Positions 1-9,241 of a stretch of 64,000 bases of DNA are shown piece by piece. The notes below the pieces were generated by a model, which saw only the letters and a list, made by a program, of their open reading frames with translations, was not told the origin of the DNA and ran no database searches. The translations under genes were made by a program, and so were the position numbers. The stretch is from JAWVFM01 sp038237625 (GTDB lineage: Bacteria > Actinomycetota > Thermoleophilia > Solirubrobacterales > 70-9): contig JBBRYM010000001.1 in the NCBI GenBank assembly GCA_038237625.1, forward strand, positions 62,001-126,000. The letters run 5' to 3'. Numbering within the stretch: position 1 is the first letter of the stretch; the number at the start of each line of letters is the position of its first letter.

Positions 1-585
1 AAGGCCCACCAGCCGGACCTGGGGATTACGAACCCATACGAGCTGGACGAAAAGCAGTTCAACGCCGCGGTCGACCTGCTGAAGGCCCAACAGCCGAACG
101 TCGGCGAGTACTGGTCCAGCGCGACCAAGCAGATCTCGTCGTTCACCAACGGTGACGACGCGATCGGCACGACCTGGCAGTACCAGTACTTCGCGCTCAA
201 GGCCGACGGGCAGCCCGTCGCCACGATTCCCGGCGGCCAGCAGGGCTTCCTGCCAACCGAGGGCGCGACGGGATGGTCGGACACCTGGATGATCTCCAGC
301 CAGGCCGCTCATCCCAACTGCATGTACATGTGGATGAACTACGTGATCTCGCCGAAGGCGAACGCCCAGATCGCGGAGTACTTCGGCGAGGCGCCTGCCC
401 AGAGCAAGGCGTGCGGCCAGACCTCCGACCCGAGTTTCTGCAGCAAGTACCACGCTGCGGATCCGGGGTTCTGGAAGCGCGTCTACTACTGGCAGACCCC
501 GCTGGCGGATTGCGGCGACGACCGGGGCAGCGTCTGCATGGACTACAACGCCTGGGTCAGCGCCTGGACGACGATCAAGGGGTGA
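1..585 (+). CDS. Polyamine-type ABC transporter substrate-binding protein, 3' end (partial)
   Basis: The frame is open from base 1 to the stop at 583-585, giving the last 194 residues of a periplasmic-binding-type protein; the start lies outside the window. The C-terminal part has the same layout as the second binding protein at 10497-11636: a tryptophan-rich segment (WSDTWM) followed by a MNYVISPKANAQIAEY block that parallels MNYVYDPRNQAQIAEY in the other copy. This type binds spermidine, putrescine or a related amine outside the cell and delivers it to a PotBC permease. The two permease genes directly downstream support this. The exact ligand cannot be told from the sequence. Four cysteines near the C-terminus are unusual compared with the second copy and might form disulfides. 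Confidence 0.85.
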   Translation, partial: KAHQPDLGITNPYELDEKQFNAAVDLLKAQQPNVGEYWSSATKQISSFTNGDDAIGTTWQYQYFALKADGQPVATIPGGQQGFLPTEGATGWSDTWMISSQAAHPNCMYMWMNYVISPKANAQIAEYFGEAPAQSKACGQTSDPSFCSKYHAADPGFWKRVYYWQTPLADCGDDRGSVCMDYNAWVSAWTTIKG

Positions 586-604
586 TCCGCAAGGTCGAAG
601 CGCC

Positions 605-1504
605 GTGGAAGCTGCCGGGGTAACCGCCCCGGCACCCGGAAGGAGGTCGGTGGGCCGCAGGCTCGCCGACCTCCTCCACGGTCGCCCCCGCCTGCAGGTC
701 GGCGCCCTGCTCGCCGGCCCCATGGGCTGGCTCGTCGTCGGCTACCTGGGATCGCTGGCCGTCCTGATGATCGCCGCGTTCTGGGGCGTCGATCCCCTGA
801 GCGGCAAGCTCTCGAAGAGCTTCACCGGCGAGAACTTCAAGACGCTCGCCAACGACCCCGTCTACCGCGACGTTGCCTGGCGGACGATCCGTATCGCGCT
901 GTTCGTGACCATCACCGACATCGCCCTAGCCTTCCCGATCGCCTTCTTCATGGCGAAGATCGCAACGCGGCGGGCGAAGGCCGCGCTGGTCGTTGCCGTG
1001 CTGATGCCGCTGTGGTCGGGCTACCTCGTCAAGGTCTACGCCTGGCGGACGCTCCTCTCCCACGACGGCGTCCTCAACTGGGCGCTCAACCCGATCGGGC
1101 TTCACGGGCCGTCCTACGGGCTCACCGCCATCTGGCTGGTGATGTCCTACCTCTGGCTGCCGTACATGATCATCCCGATCTACGCGGGGCTCGAGCGAAT
1201 CCCCGACTCGCTCCTCTCGGCGTCTGAGGACCTTGGCGCGAAGCCCTGGACCACGTTTCGCCGCGTGATCGTGCCGATGGCTTTCCCGGCGGTGGTCGCG
1301 GGCTCGATCTTCACGTTCTCCCTCACCCTCGGCGACTTCATTACGCCCACGCTGGTCTCCAACACGCAGCTCATCGGCAACGTCGTCTTCTCCAACATCA
1401 CCAACAACCTGCCCCTGGCGTCGGCGTTCGCAACAGTGCCGATCGTCGTGATGGTGATCTACCTGCTGATCGCCCGCCGCCTCGGAGCGTTCGAGCACCT
1501 ATGA
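605..1504 (+). CDS. ABC transporter permease, PotB type
   Basis: This is an integral membrane permease of the spermidine/putrescine importer type, 299 residues with about six hydrophobic segments. The cytoplasmic EAA loop that docks on the ATPase is visible around residues 205-230 (SASEDLGAKPWTTFRRV). It follows the binding protein by 19 bases and precedes a second permease, the usual order for this transporter class. The start used is GTG at 605, about 10 bases after AAGG. An in-frame GTG at 650 lies only 3 bases after AAGGAGG and is the alternative, trimming 15 residues. No ATPase gene is adjacent, so it is either upstream of the window or shared with the PotA gene at 9242. Confidence 0.88.
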   Translation: MEAAGVTAPAPGRRSVGRRLADLLHGRPRLQVGALLAGPMGWLVVGYLGSLAVLMIAAFWGVDPLSGKLSKSFTGENFKTLANDPVYRDVAWRTIRIALFVTITDIALAFPIAFFMAKIATRRAKAALVVAVLMPLWSGYLVKVYAWRTLLSHDGVLNWALNPIGLHGPSYGLTAIWLVMSYLWLPYMIIPIYAGLERIPDSLLSASEDLGAKPWTTFRRVIVPMAFPAVVAGSIFTFSLTLGDFITPTLVSNTQLIGNVVFSNITNNLPLASAFATVPIVVMVIYLLIARRLGAFEHL

Positions 1505-1535
1505 GCGACTTCCGCGATGAAACGAAAGGCGCTCA

Positions 1536-2375
1536 TTGAGACTGTCCCGTGGATCCAGCTTTCTCCTGCGCGCGGGCGTCGGCCTGACGCTGGCATTCAT
1601 GTACGTGCCGCTGCTGGTGATCGCGATCTACGCGTTCAACTCATCGCACATCCTCGAGTGGCCACCGCCGGGCTTTACCACGCACTGGTTCAGCGACGCG
1701 TTTCACAGTGCCCCGGCGAAGGATGCCCTGTGGACGTCGTTGAAGGTAGGGCTTGCCGCCACCGCGATCGCGCTCATCCTCGGCACGCTGGCCGCGATGG
1801 CCGTGGCACGTCACAGGTTCTTTGGCCGCGAGACGATCAGCTTTCTGGTGATCCTGCCGATCGCCCTTCCGGGAATCGTCACCGGCGTGGCGCTGTCGGA
1901 CAGCTTCACCCAGGTGCTGGGGGTACAGCTCAGCCTGCTCACCGTCATCGCCGGCCACGCCACCTTCTGCATCGTCGTCGTCTATAACAACGCCGTCGCC
2001 CGCCTGCGCCGAAGCTCGGCGTCCTTCGAGGAGGCTTCGGCAGACCTCGGAGCGCACACCTGGCAGACCTTCCGTTACGTGACGCTGCCGAACATGCGCT
2101 CGGCGCTGGTCGCCGGGGCGCTCTTGGCGTTCGCCCTGTCGTTCGACGAGATCATCGTCACCACGTTCACGATCGGCGCCGGCCAGCAGACCCTGCCGAT
2201 CTGGATCTTCGACAACCTCTTCAGACCGAACGCGCTGCCGGTGGTCAACGTGGTGGCGCTGTTCGTGGTCCTGGTCTCCGCGATCCCCGTCTACCTCGCG
2301 CACCGGTTGACGCAGGACGAGGGGGTCACCGCCCGTGGCGGCGGGGCCGTTGCACAGGCGGGTACGGCGCCGTAG
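1536..2375 (+). CDS. ABC transporter permease, PotC type
   Basis: This is the second membrane subunit of the first amine importer, 279 residues. About six membrane segments are visible, beginning with a hydrophobic stretch at residues 10-33, and the EAA loop reads EASADLGAHTWQTFRYV. It would pair with the PotB-type subunit ending 31 bases upstream to form the transport channel in the inner membrane. The TTG start at 1536 is chosen because GAAAGG lies 6 bases before it and the first hydrophobic helix begins at the expected distance. The gene ends just before the convergent LLM oxidoreductase gene (12-base gap), with no obvious terminator between them. Confidence 0.87.
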   Translation: MRLSRGSSFLLRAGVGLTLAFMYVPLLVIAIYAFNSSHILEWPPPGFTTHWFSDAFHSAPAKDALWTSLKVGLAATAIALILGTLAAMAVARHRFFGRETISFLVILPIALPGIVTGVALSDSFTQVLGVQLSLLTVIAGHATFCIVVVYNNAVARLRRSSASFEEASADLGAHTWQTFRYVTLPNMRSALVAGALLAFALSFDEIIVTTFTIGAGQQTLPIWIFDNLFRPNALPVVNVVALFVVLVSAIPVYLAHRLTQDEGVTARGGGAVAQAGTAP

Positions 2376-2387
2376 TCGGTCGGCCGT

Positions 2388-3242
2388 TCAGCCCCCCGCG
2401 GCCTCGTACTCCCGCATCGACTCCGTGAAGCTGTCGAGCTTTCGCTCCACCTCGGCCTCCTCGGCGTGGGGCAGCATGTAGATCGCGCGCTCGACGCCGG
2501 CATGCTCGTAGCGCTCGAGCAGGGCCGGGTCGCGCGGGGGCAGCTGGAGGCTGGTGGGGATGGGGCCCCGGCCCGCCTCCTCGCCCAGGCGCCGCATCTT
2601 CTCGACGCGGGCGATGATCCTTTCGTCGTCGCCGATGCGGTTGGGCAGCCAGCCGTCGCCGTAGGCGAGAACGCGGTCGTAGACGGTGCGGCCGTTCCCG
2701 CCGACGAGGACCGGCGGGCCACCGTCCTGAAGCGGCTTCGGCCAGCACCAGATCGGGTCGAAGTCGACATATTTGCCGTGGTAGGACGGCTCGTCCTCGG
2801 TCCAGATCCTGCGGATCGCCTCCATGCGCTCCTTCAACAGGCCGAATCGCTTGGAGGGGTCGGTGCCGTGGTTTTCCATCTCCTCGAGGTTCCAGCCGGC
2901 GCCAACGCCGAAGATCATCCGCCCCCCGGAGAGCCGGTCGACGCTCGCGACCTCCTTCGCTGTGATGATCGGATCGCGCTCGACGACGAGGCAGATCGCC
3001 GTTCCCAGCCGCAGCGTGGTCGTCGCCGACGCGGCCGCCGCAAGGCTTACGAACGGGTCGTAGATCCGCCAGTACTCCCCGGGCAGATCGGTTCCCGCGG
3101 GGTAGGGAGTGCGACGGCTCGCCGGGATGTGGGTGTGCTCGGTGACGAAGAACGACTCGAAGCCCCGCTCCTCGACCATCCGGGCAAGCGTGACGGGGTC
3201 TGTCGTCTCATCGGTGGGGAAGTAGCTGATGCCGAATTTCAT
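2388..3242 (-). CDS. LLM-class (luciferase-like) F420/FMN-dependent oxidoreductase
   Basis: The 284-residue protein has the bacterial luciferase-like TIM-barrel pattern: an N-terminal MKFGISYFPTDE strand, a FFVTEHTHIP segment, LRLGTAICLV, then the family's DRLSGGRMIFGVGAGW motif at about residues 103-118. Such enzymes use reduced F420 or flavin to oxidise or reduce small molecules; the substrate is not predictable here. It is the last gene of a leftward block that includes SSADH-like, alanine dehydrogenase, PucR and aminotransferase genes, 49 bases after the dehydrogenase, so it may belong to the same amine-utilisation operon. A role in that pathway is inferred from position only. Confidence 0.85.
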   Translation of the reverse strand: MKFGISYFPTDETTDPVTLARMVEERGFESFFVTEHTHIPASRRTPYPAGTDLPGEYWRIYDPFVSLAAAASATTTLRLGTAICLVVERDPIITAKEVASVDRLSGGRMIFGVGAGWNLEEMENHGTDPSKRFGLLKERMEAIRRIWTEDEPSYHGKYVDFDPIWCWPKPLQDGGPPVLVGGNGRTVYDRVLAYGDGWLPNRIGDDERIIARVEKMRRLGEEAGRGPIPTSLQLPPRDPALLERYEHAGVERAIYMLPHAEEAEVERKLDSFTESMREYEAAGG

Positions 3243-3291
3243 TCCCTCACGGTATCCCGCGAGAGCCGGCGGCTACTTCTCGAACCGCCCT

Positions 3292-4662
3292 CTACTTCAG
3301 CACGCGGATCAGCTTCTTGTTGACGAACTCCTCGATGCCGTATCGGCCGAGCTCCCTTCCGAAACCCGATCGCTTGACGCCGCCGAAAGGAAGCTCGGCG
3401 CCGTCGGCGAGCACTCCATTGACATAGACCATCCCCGTATCGAGGCTGTCCGCCACCCGGAGGGCCTGGTCGGGGTCGTCGGAGAAGACGTACGAACCGA
3501 GTCCGAAGGGCGTGTCGTTCGCCAGCTCGACCGCCTCCTCCTCGGAGCTGACCCGGAACACGGTCGCAACCGGTCCGAAGAACTCCTCGCCGTAGGCATC
3601 GTTGTCCGGAGTCACTCCAACCAGGACCGTGCCCGAGAAGAAGTTGTCCTTGCGATCCCCGCCGGCGGCGATCTCTGCGCCCTGAGCGACCGCCCTATCG
3701 AGCTGATCCTGCAGGGTCTCCGCAGCATTCGCCGACGAAAGCGGCCCCATCTCGGCTCCCTCGGACGTCGGATCATCGGGCTTCGCGGCGGTCATCGCGG
3801 CCGTGAACTTCTCGAGGAAGTCGTCGTATAGCTCGTCGGCGACGATGAACCGCTTCGCGGCATTGCAGGACTGGCCGGTGTTGTCCAGGCGGGCAGCCGC
3901 CGCGGCCTCCACTGCCTCGTCGAGGTCCTCAGCTCCGAGGAGAATGAACGGATCGGAGCCGCCGAGCTCGAGAACGACCTTCTTCAGGTTGCGCCCGGCG
4001 ATCTCCGCGACCGCGGCTCCGGCCCGCTCGGATCCGGTCAGCGAGACGCCACGGATTCGCGGATCGGCGATCAGGGTTTCAATCTGATCGTTCGAGGCGA
4101 GAATCGTCTGGTAGGCGCCGTCGGGAAAGCCGGCGTCCCTGAAGATCGTCTCCATCGCCTCGGCCGACTCGGGGCACTGGTGCGCCGGCTTGAGCAGGAT
4201 CGTATTGCCCACGACGAGATTCGGCCCCGCGAAGCGGGCCACCTGGTAGTAGGGAAAGTTCCAGGGCATGATTCCCAGTAGGGGTCCAACCGACGTACGG
4301 CGGATCAGCGCCGTGCCCTCCCCCGCCAGCAGCGAGATCGGCTCGTCCTTGAGGAAGTCCTCCGCGTTGTCGGCGTAGTAGCCGTAGATGTCGGCGCAGA
4401 AGTCCACTTCGCCGACGGCCTGCTCGGTCGGCTTGCCCATCTCCCGTACGGCGATCTCGGCCAGGGCTTCGCGACGCTCGGAGTGAAGCTCGGCCACCCT
4501 CTTGACCAAGGCGGCCCGCTCCGATACCGAGGTCTTCGACGTCCAGCTCTGGTGGGCCTGCGCCGCCGCGATGATCGCGGCCGAGAGGTCATCGTCGGAG
4601 ATCTCTGGATACTCCCTCACCGTCTCGCCGTTTGCCGGGTTGACGACTGCGTACTTACCCAT
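3292..4662 (-). CDS. NAD(P)-dependent aldehyde dehydrogenase, succinate-semialdehyde type
   Basis: This is a 456-residue ALDH-superfamily enzyme, the normal length for GabD/Sad-type proteins. It would oxidise succinate semialdehyde (or a related amino-aldehyde) to the acid in the cytoplasm. Visible catalytic parts are N135 in PWNFP, K158 in LLKPAH, the general base E232 in LELGGSDPF and the nucleophile C266 in NTGQSCNAAKRF. GGAGGAG precedes the ATG, supporting the start. Its neighbours are an aminotransferase, alanine dehydrogenase and polyamine importers, which fits the last step of a putrescine or GABA degradation route. Substrate choice within the family cannot be fixed from sequence alone. 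Confidence 0.9.
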   Translation of the reverse strand: MGKYAVVNPANGETVREYPEISDDDLSAAIIAAAQAHQSWTSKTSVSERAALVKRVAELHSERREALAEIAVREMGKPTEQAVGEVDFCADIYGYYADNAEDFLKDEPISLLAGEGTALIRRTSVGPLLGIMPWNFPYYQVARFAGPNLVVGNTILLKPAHQCPESAEAMETIFRDAGFPDGAYQTILASNDQIETLIADPRIRGVSLTGSERAGAAVAEIAGRNLKKVVLELGGSDPFILLGAEDLDEAVEAAAAARLDNTGQSCNAAKRFIVADELYDDFLEKFTAAMTAAKPDDPTSEGAEMGPLSSANAAETLQDQLDRAVAQGAEIAAGGDRKDNFFSGTVLVGVTPDNDAYGEEFFGPVATVFRVSSEEEAVELANDTPFGLGSYVFSDDPDQALRVADSLDTGMVYVNGVLADGAELPFGGVKRSGFGRELGRYGIEEFVNKKLIRVLK

Positions 4663-4717
4663 ATTGCTCCACTCCTCCTACGGTCCTTGACTTTCTCGCT
4701 GACTCAGTGATCGGTAT

Positions 4718-5914
4718 CTAACCTGCAGATCGAGTTGCGTGGCTGGCGGTTGCGCCTGCCCCGTCGGCGCCGGGCGGAGCGCCGTTCGGCGGCGGCGGGA
4801 TGTCCAAGGCCGAGTCCGCCGGAACGTAGTCGCGCCCGACGCCGGCCGCCACCGCCGGATGCGTAACGGAGCCGTGGGCGACATTGATGCCGAGCTTCAG
4901 CCCGGGGTCGTCGTGCGCCGCCTGGACCACGCCCTTGTCGGCCAGCGCCAGCACGTATGGAAGCGTGGCGTTGGTGAGCGCGTAGGTGGAGGTGACCGGA
5001 ACCGCCCCCGGCATGTTGGCCACGCAGTAATGGATGATCCGGTCGACCTCGAACGTGGGATTGCCGTGAGTCGTGGGATGCGAGGTCTCGAAGCAGCCGC
5101 CCTGGTCGATGGCGACGTCCACCAGCACGGCTTGCGGCTTCATCACCGCGAGTTGCTTGCGGTTGATCACATGAGGAGCGCGGGCCCCGTGCACGAGCAC
5201 GCCACCGATCACCAGGTCCATGAAGGGCAGGCGCTCTTCGATCGAAAGCGTCGAGGAGAACACCGTCGAGGCCCGGCCGCCAAAGGCGACATCGAGCTCG
5301 CGGAGGCGATCGATCGAGGTGTCGAAGACGAACACGTCGGCCTCCATCCCGATCGCGATGAACGCCGCGTTCATGCCAACCGCACCGCCGCCGATGATCA
5401 TCACGTTCGCGGGGGCAACGCCGGGCACCCCGCCGAGCAAGATGCCCCGGCCTCCAAGCGGTCGCTCGAGCATGAAGGCCCCTGCCTGCGTTGCGATCTT
5501 GCCGGCGATCTCCGACATCGGCGCCAGCAGGGGCAGCCGTCCGCGGGCGTCCTCGACGGTCTCGTAGGCGACGCAGACCGCGCCGGATTCGACCAGTTCG
5601 GTTGTGAGCTCGGGATCAGGTGCAAGGTGCAGATATGTGAAGAGCGTGAGCTCGGAGCGGATCTTGGCGACCTCCTCGGCCTGTGGCTCCTTGACCTTCA
5701 AGACCATCTCTGCCTCGCCCCAGACATCGTCGGCCCCGGGCACGATCCGCGCCCCCTGAGCCTCGTAGTCGGCGTCGGAGATCGCGCTCCCCTCACCCGC
5801 GCCCTTCTGGATCAGGATGTCGTGGCCGTCCTCGGCGAGCTCCCGGGCGCCGATCGGCGTCAGCGCAACGCGGTACTCGTCGGCCTTTACCTCGGTGGGG
5901 ACTCCAACCTTCAC
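4718..5914 (-). CDS. ald: Alanine dehydrogenase
   Basis: The 398-residue protein converts L-alanine plus NAD+ to pyruvate, ammonia and NADH, and is reversible. The start MKVGVPTEVKADEYRVALTP and the mid-protein GGGAVGMNAAFIAIGMEADV dinucleotide-binding fold are characteristic of Ald, and the length is slightly above the usual 370 because of an extra Pro/Gly/Ala-rich tail of about 30 residues. The GTG start at 5914 is preceded by AAGGAGG at 7 bases. It is encoded between an SSADH-like enzyme and a PucR regulator. Next to a class III aminotransferase this suggests recycling of alanine formed when pyruvate accepts amino groups. Confidence 0.95.
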   Translation of the reverse strand: MKVGVPTEVKADEYRVALTPIGARELAEDGHDILIQKGAGEGSAISDADYEAQGARIVPGADDVWGEAEMVLKVKEPQAEEVAKIRSELTLFTYLHLAPDPELTTELVESGAVCVAYETVEDARGRLPLLAPMSEIAGKIATQAGAFMLERPLGGRGILLGGVPGVAPANVMIIGGGAVGMNAAFIAIGMEADVFVFDTSIDRLRELDVAFGGRASTVFSSTLSIEERLPFMDLVIGGVLVHGARAPHVINRKQLAVMKPQAVLVDVAIDQGGCFETSHPTTHGNPTFEVDRIIHYCVANMPGAVPVTSTYALTNATLPYVLALADKGVVQAAHDDPGLKLGINVAHGSVTHPAVAAGVGRDYVPADSALDIPPPPNGAPPGADGAGATASHATRSAG

Positions 5915-5948
5915 CTCGCCGCCTCCTTCACCCGCAGGAACCTACTGA

Positions 5949-7511
5949 TCATCTGACCAACTCTCTTGCTCTCAAGGCCAGCCACAGCTCGATCCGGTCC
6001 GTCGCCCGCGAGAGGTCGCGGCCGGTCAGCTCCTCGATCTTCCGAATCCGGTAGCGGAGCGTGTGGCGATGGCAGTAGAGCTCGCGGGATGCGCGCTCCC
6101 AGTTGCCGTTGCGCTCGATAAAGACCTCCAGCGAGCGCAACAGCTCACCCCCATACTCGCCCTCCACCCCCTCGATCGCCTCCAGGAGCCCATTGCTGTA
6201 CGCGCGCAACGCATCGTCGTCCTGGAGCGAGAGGAGCAGGGTGTAGGCGCCGAGGTCGGCGTGGGAGGCAACGTCGGGAGCATCACCGTTACGAAGCGCC
6301 GCGGACTCGAGCGCGCAGCGCGCCTCGTGGAACGCGCGGCGGATAGCGCCGCTGCTCATGGCGCGGCTCGCCGCGGCGCGCACGCTCCGATCGCCTCCGG
6401 CGAGCGCGGTTCGCGCCTTCGCCGCGACCGCGACCGGATCGCGATCCGCTGCGTCGATCACGGCGCACAGCAGGGTGTGATCGCCGGCCGTGGTGGTGGC
6501 CACGAGTGCCGGGACCCCGGCAGCGGCCAAAGCGGCCTCTAGGCGTGCTTCGGAGCCGTTGGGATCCTCGAGGGCGAACAGGAGGACGCCAATCGTCCCG
6601 CCAACGCCGAACGGCCGCAGGCGTCCGGCGAGCTCCTCGGCGTCGAGGCTGCCTCCCAAAGCCTCGGCAAGCACGTTGCCGGCCAGACGGCGCTCGGTCT
6701 CGCGCACGACCCGCTCACGCATCAACTCGAGCGCGACGATCATCGAGGCGCGCCGGGCAACCAGCTGCTCGAAGTCATCGAGAGGCCCGCGCTCGCTGGC
6801 GACGGTGAGCCAGCCCGCAGGTGGGGCGCCGGATCGCCCGGGAATCGGGACGCTCAGCGCCTGACCTTTCAGGGCGGCCAGCCGCGGGACCAGCGGGGCC
6901 TGCGACGACTGACCTCCGCGCTCGGACAGCTCGCGTCCAAGCTCGGTGAGGACATCCTCATCCGGCCGAGTGCCGCTGGATGCCATGGCCAGCGTCGCCC
7001 CACCGGAGTCCTGCAGGACAGCGAGGCCGCCCACCGCAGCGGCGATCGAACGAACCACCTCCTGCAGCCCGGCGCCCTCGATCACCAGTTGCTCGAGCTG
7101 CTCGTGGACTCGTGCATCCCGGCGCAGCACGTCGTACTGCTCGTTGGCCAGCCTGGAGAACGCCCGCTCGGTAATGGCGATGAATGGCTTCTCGTAGGGC
7201 ACCTCGAACAGCGGCAGGCCCGCGCTCTCACAGGCCGTGCGCAGGGCCTTGGGAATCTTCGCGTGGGTGAAGCCGGTCCCGAGCCCCAGTCCGGCCAGCC
7301 CGTGCTCGGCCAGTCCTGCCGCGAACTTCGCCTGGCGTGCAGGAGTCGACAGCTGGATGCCCGTCGTCAGCAACAGCTCGCCGCCGGAGAGCCACGCGGT
7401 GGGGTCCTCGAGCTCCGAGATGTGGACCCAGCGAATCGGCCGATCGGCCTGCTTGCGGCAGCACGCGAGCTCGAGGCCACATTCGTCGACGAGATTCGCC
7501 AGGGTGAGCAC
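5949..7511 (-). CDS. PucR-family transcriptional regulator
   Basis: This is a 520-residue regulator. The N-terminal PucR sensory domain is seen at residues 1-125 (W28-VHISELEDPTAWLSGGELLLTTG region), a GGDEF-like/CdaR middle lies around 250-400, and the C-terminal PucR helix-turn-helix shows the typical YCHRHTLRYRIRKIEELTG stretch near residue 485. Family members activate purine, amine or amino-acid catabolic genes in response to pathway metabolites. It lies inside the leftward block between the aminotransferase (9-base gap) and alanine dehydrogenase (34-base gap), so it probably controls this block and perhaps the divergent importer. Its operator was not identified with confidence. Confidence 0.92.
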   Translation of the reverse strand: MLTLANLVDECGLELACCRKQADRPIRWVHISELEDPTAWLSGGELLLTTGIQLSTPARQAKFAAGLAEHGLAGLGLGTGFTHAKIPKALRTACESAGLPLFEVPYEKPFIAITERAFSRLANEQYDVLRRDARVHEQLEQLVIEGAGLQEVVRSIAAAVGGLAVLQDSGGATLAMASSGTRPDEDVLTELGRELSERGGQSSQAPLVPRLAALKGQALSVPIPGRSGAPPAGWLTVASERGPLDDFEQLVARRASMIVALELMRERVVRETERRLAGNVLAEALGGSLDAEELAGRLRPFGVGGTIGVLLFALEDPNGSEARLEAALAAAGVPALVATTTAGDHTLLCAVIDAADRDPVAVAAKARTALAGGDRSVRAAASRAMSSGAIRRAFHEARCALESAALRNGDAPDVASHADLGAYTLLLSLQDDDALRAYSNGLLEAIEGVEGEYGGELLRSLEVFIERNGNWERASRELYCHRHTLRYRIRKIEELTGRDLSRATDRIELWLALRARELVR

Positions 7512-7520
7512 GAGATCCGC

Positions 7521-8948
7521 TCAGGAGCGGACGGTGCCCGGGACGCGATCGCGCCCGCCCCCCGCACCGCCCTCGAGCCGCTCGGCGGCCTCGGTCAGCA
7601 CGGGCCGCAGGACCGCCTCGATCTCCTCGAACTGCTCGGTGTCGCACACGAGCGTGGGCGAGAGCTGGACCACGGGGTCGCCGCGGTCGTCTGCGCGGCA
7701 GATCAGCCCGCGGCGATAGAGCTCGCCGGAGAGGAAGCCACGCAGGAGCCACTCGGACTCGTCGTCGCTGAATCCCTCCTTGGTCTCCTGGTCGGAGACC
7801 AGCTCGATCGCATGGAAGAACCCGGCGCCACGGACATCGCCGACGATCGGGATGTCCCGAAGCGAGTCGAGCATTGCGCGGAACTCGCCCTCCTTCTCGC
7901 GAACGTGGCCGCAGATGTCCTCGCGCTCGAAGACGTCGAGGTTGGCGAGGGCCACCGCCGCCGCCACGGGATGCCCGGCGAAGGTAAAGCCGTGCACGAA
8001 CGACTCGGACCCCTCCATGAACGGAGCGGCCACGCGATCGGAGACGATCATCGCCCCCATCGGCACGTAGGCGGAGGTGAGGGCCTTCGCCGTGGTGACG
8101 ATGTCCGGCTGGTAGCCGTAGCGCTCGCAGCCGAAGTAGTGGCCGAGGCGACCCCAGGCGCAAATGACCTCGTCGGAGATGAGCAGGACGTCGTGGCGGT
8201 CGCAGATCTCGCGCACGCGCTGGAAGTAGCCCTCCTGCGGCGGGATGCAGCCACCGGCGTTCTGCAGCGGCTCGAGGATGACCGCCGCAACGGTCTCCGG
8301 CCCCTCGTAGAGGATCTTCTCCTCGATCTGGTCGGCCGCCCAGAGCTGGTCGCGGTCCTCGGGCCAGTGGTAGCTGTTGGTGTTCGCCACCTGGTAGCCG
8401 CCGGGAACGAGCGGCTCGAAGGGAGTTCGCAGCGCTGGGATTCCCGTCGCCGAGAGGGCGCCTAGCGTGGTGCCGTGATACGCGACCTCGCGGCTGATGA
8501 ACTTCGTCTTGCGCCCGTTACCTGTCTGCTGGTGGTAGGCGCGGGCGAGCTTGATGGACGACTCGACCGCCTCCGAGCCTCCGGACGTGAAGAAGACGCG
8601 GTTGAGATCGCCGGGGGCGAGCGAAGCGATGCGAGCTGCGAGCTCGATCGCCCGTGGATGGGCGTAGCTCCAGACCGTGAAGAAGTCCAGCTCGGCGACC
8701 TGCGCCGCCGCGGCCTCGCCCAACTCGGTGCGGCCGTGGCCGGCGTTGACGCAGAAGAGCCCCGACAGCCCGTCGAGGTAGCGGTTGCCGTGGATGTCGT
8801 AGACGTAGGGGCCTTCCGCGCGGGCGATGATTGGGACCTCGTGCTCGGCGCTGAATCCGCCCATGCGGGTGAAGTGCATCCACAGATGCTTGAGCGCCTG
8901 TTCTTGAAGCTGGGGGTTGTCGAGGGCGGGCGCGGTGGTGGTTGCCAT
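7521..8948 (-). CDS. Class III pyridoxal-phosphate aminotransferase (omega-amino acid/putrescine--pyruvate type)
   Basis: This 475-residue fold-type I aminotransferase has the PLP-binding aspartate D259 in ISDEV and the Schiff-base lysine K288 in TTAKALTS, with an upstream TSGGSEAVE cofactor-phosphate motif near residues 121-128. Members of this group transaminate putrescine, cadaverine, GABA or beta-alanine, usually to pyruvate. A strong TAGGAGG lies before the ATG. Because alanine dehydrogenase and an aldehyde dehydrogenase follow in the same direction, a putrescine/GABA to pyruvate reaction is the best reading; the precise donor is inferred. It is the first gene of the leftward block and is divergent from the potA-type gene across a 293-base gap. 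Confidence 0.9.
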   Translation of the reverse strand: MATTTAPALDNPQLQEQALKHLWMHFTRMGGFSAEHEVPIIARAEGPYVYDIHGNRYLDGLSGLFCVNAGHGRTELGEAAAAQVAELDFFTVWSYAHPRAIELAARIASLAPGDLNRVFFTSGGSEAVESSIKLARAYHQQTGNGRKTKFISREVAYHGTTLGALSATGIPALRTPFEPLVPGGYQVANTNSYHWPEDRDQLWAADQIEEKILYEGPETVAAVILEPLQNAGGCIPPQEGYFQRVREICDRHDVLLISDEVICAWGRLGHYFGCERYGYQPDIVTTAKALTSAYVPMGAMIVSDRVAAPFMEGSESFVHGFTFAGHPVAAAVALANLDVFEREDICGHVREKEGEFRAMLDSLRDIPIVGDVRGAGFFHAIELVSDQETKEGFSDDESEWLLRGFLSGELYRRGLICRADDRGDPVVQLSPTLVCDTEQFEEIEAVLRPVLTEAAERLEGGAGGGRDRVPGTVRS

Positions 8949-9241
8949 CGTGAGTGCCTCCTACGGTTGGTGGATCCCTTCGGCTTCAGTCACGGTATAG
9001 ACAAAACGTAGCGCGGGCAACCAAAATTGGGTGAAATCACACCTGGAGCGGTTGTACGGATAGTCCAAGCGCCAACAAGCGGCTTTGGCATCCGGCCCCT
9101 CTTCGGGAGTCCACGCTCATGCGGGTGCTCGTGGTCCCCGCCTGATGCGGGTGCCTTAGTCCACTACGTACAACACAAGACCCAGCGGTTGGGACTTCCG
9201 GTGCTTGCACGCGTCGGCCGATTGGTACATAGTCTGGGTTG
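8949..9241. promoter_or_regulatory. Divergent intergenic region between aminotransferase and importer operons
   Basis: These 293 bases carry no convincing gene. Toward the importer, TTGCAC (9205-9210), a 17-base spacer and CATAGT (9228-9233), or TAGTCT at 9230-9235, end 6-8 bases before the ATG, suggesting a leaderless transcript. Toward the aminotransferase a TATACC-like -10 lies near 8994-8999 on the minus strand. An imperfect palindrome (CAACCAAAATTGGGTG, 9018-9033) between them is a candidate operator, perhaps for the neighbouring PucR protein. All assignments are by eye. Confidence 0.4.
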
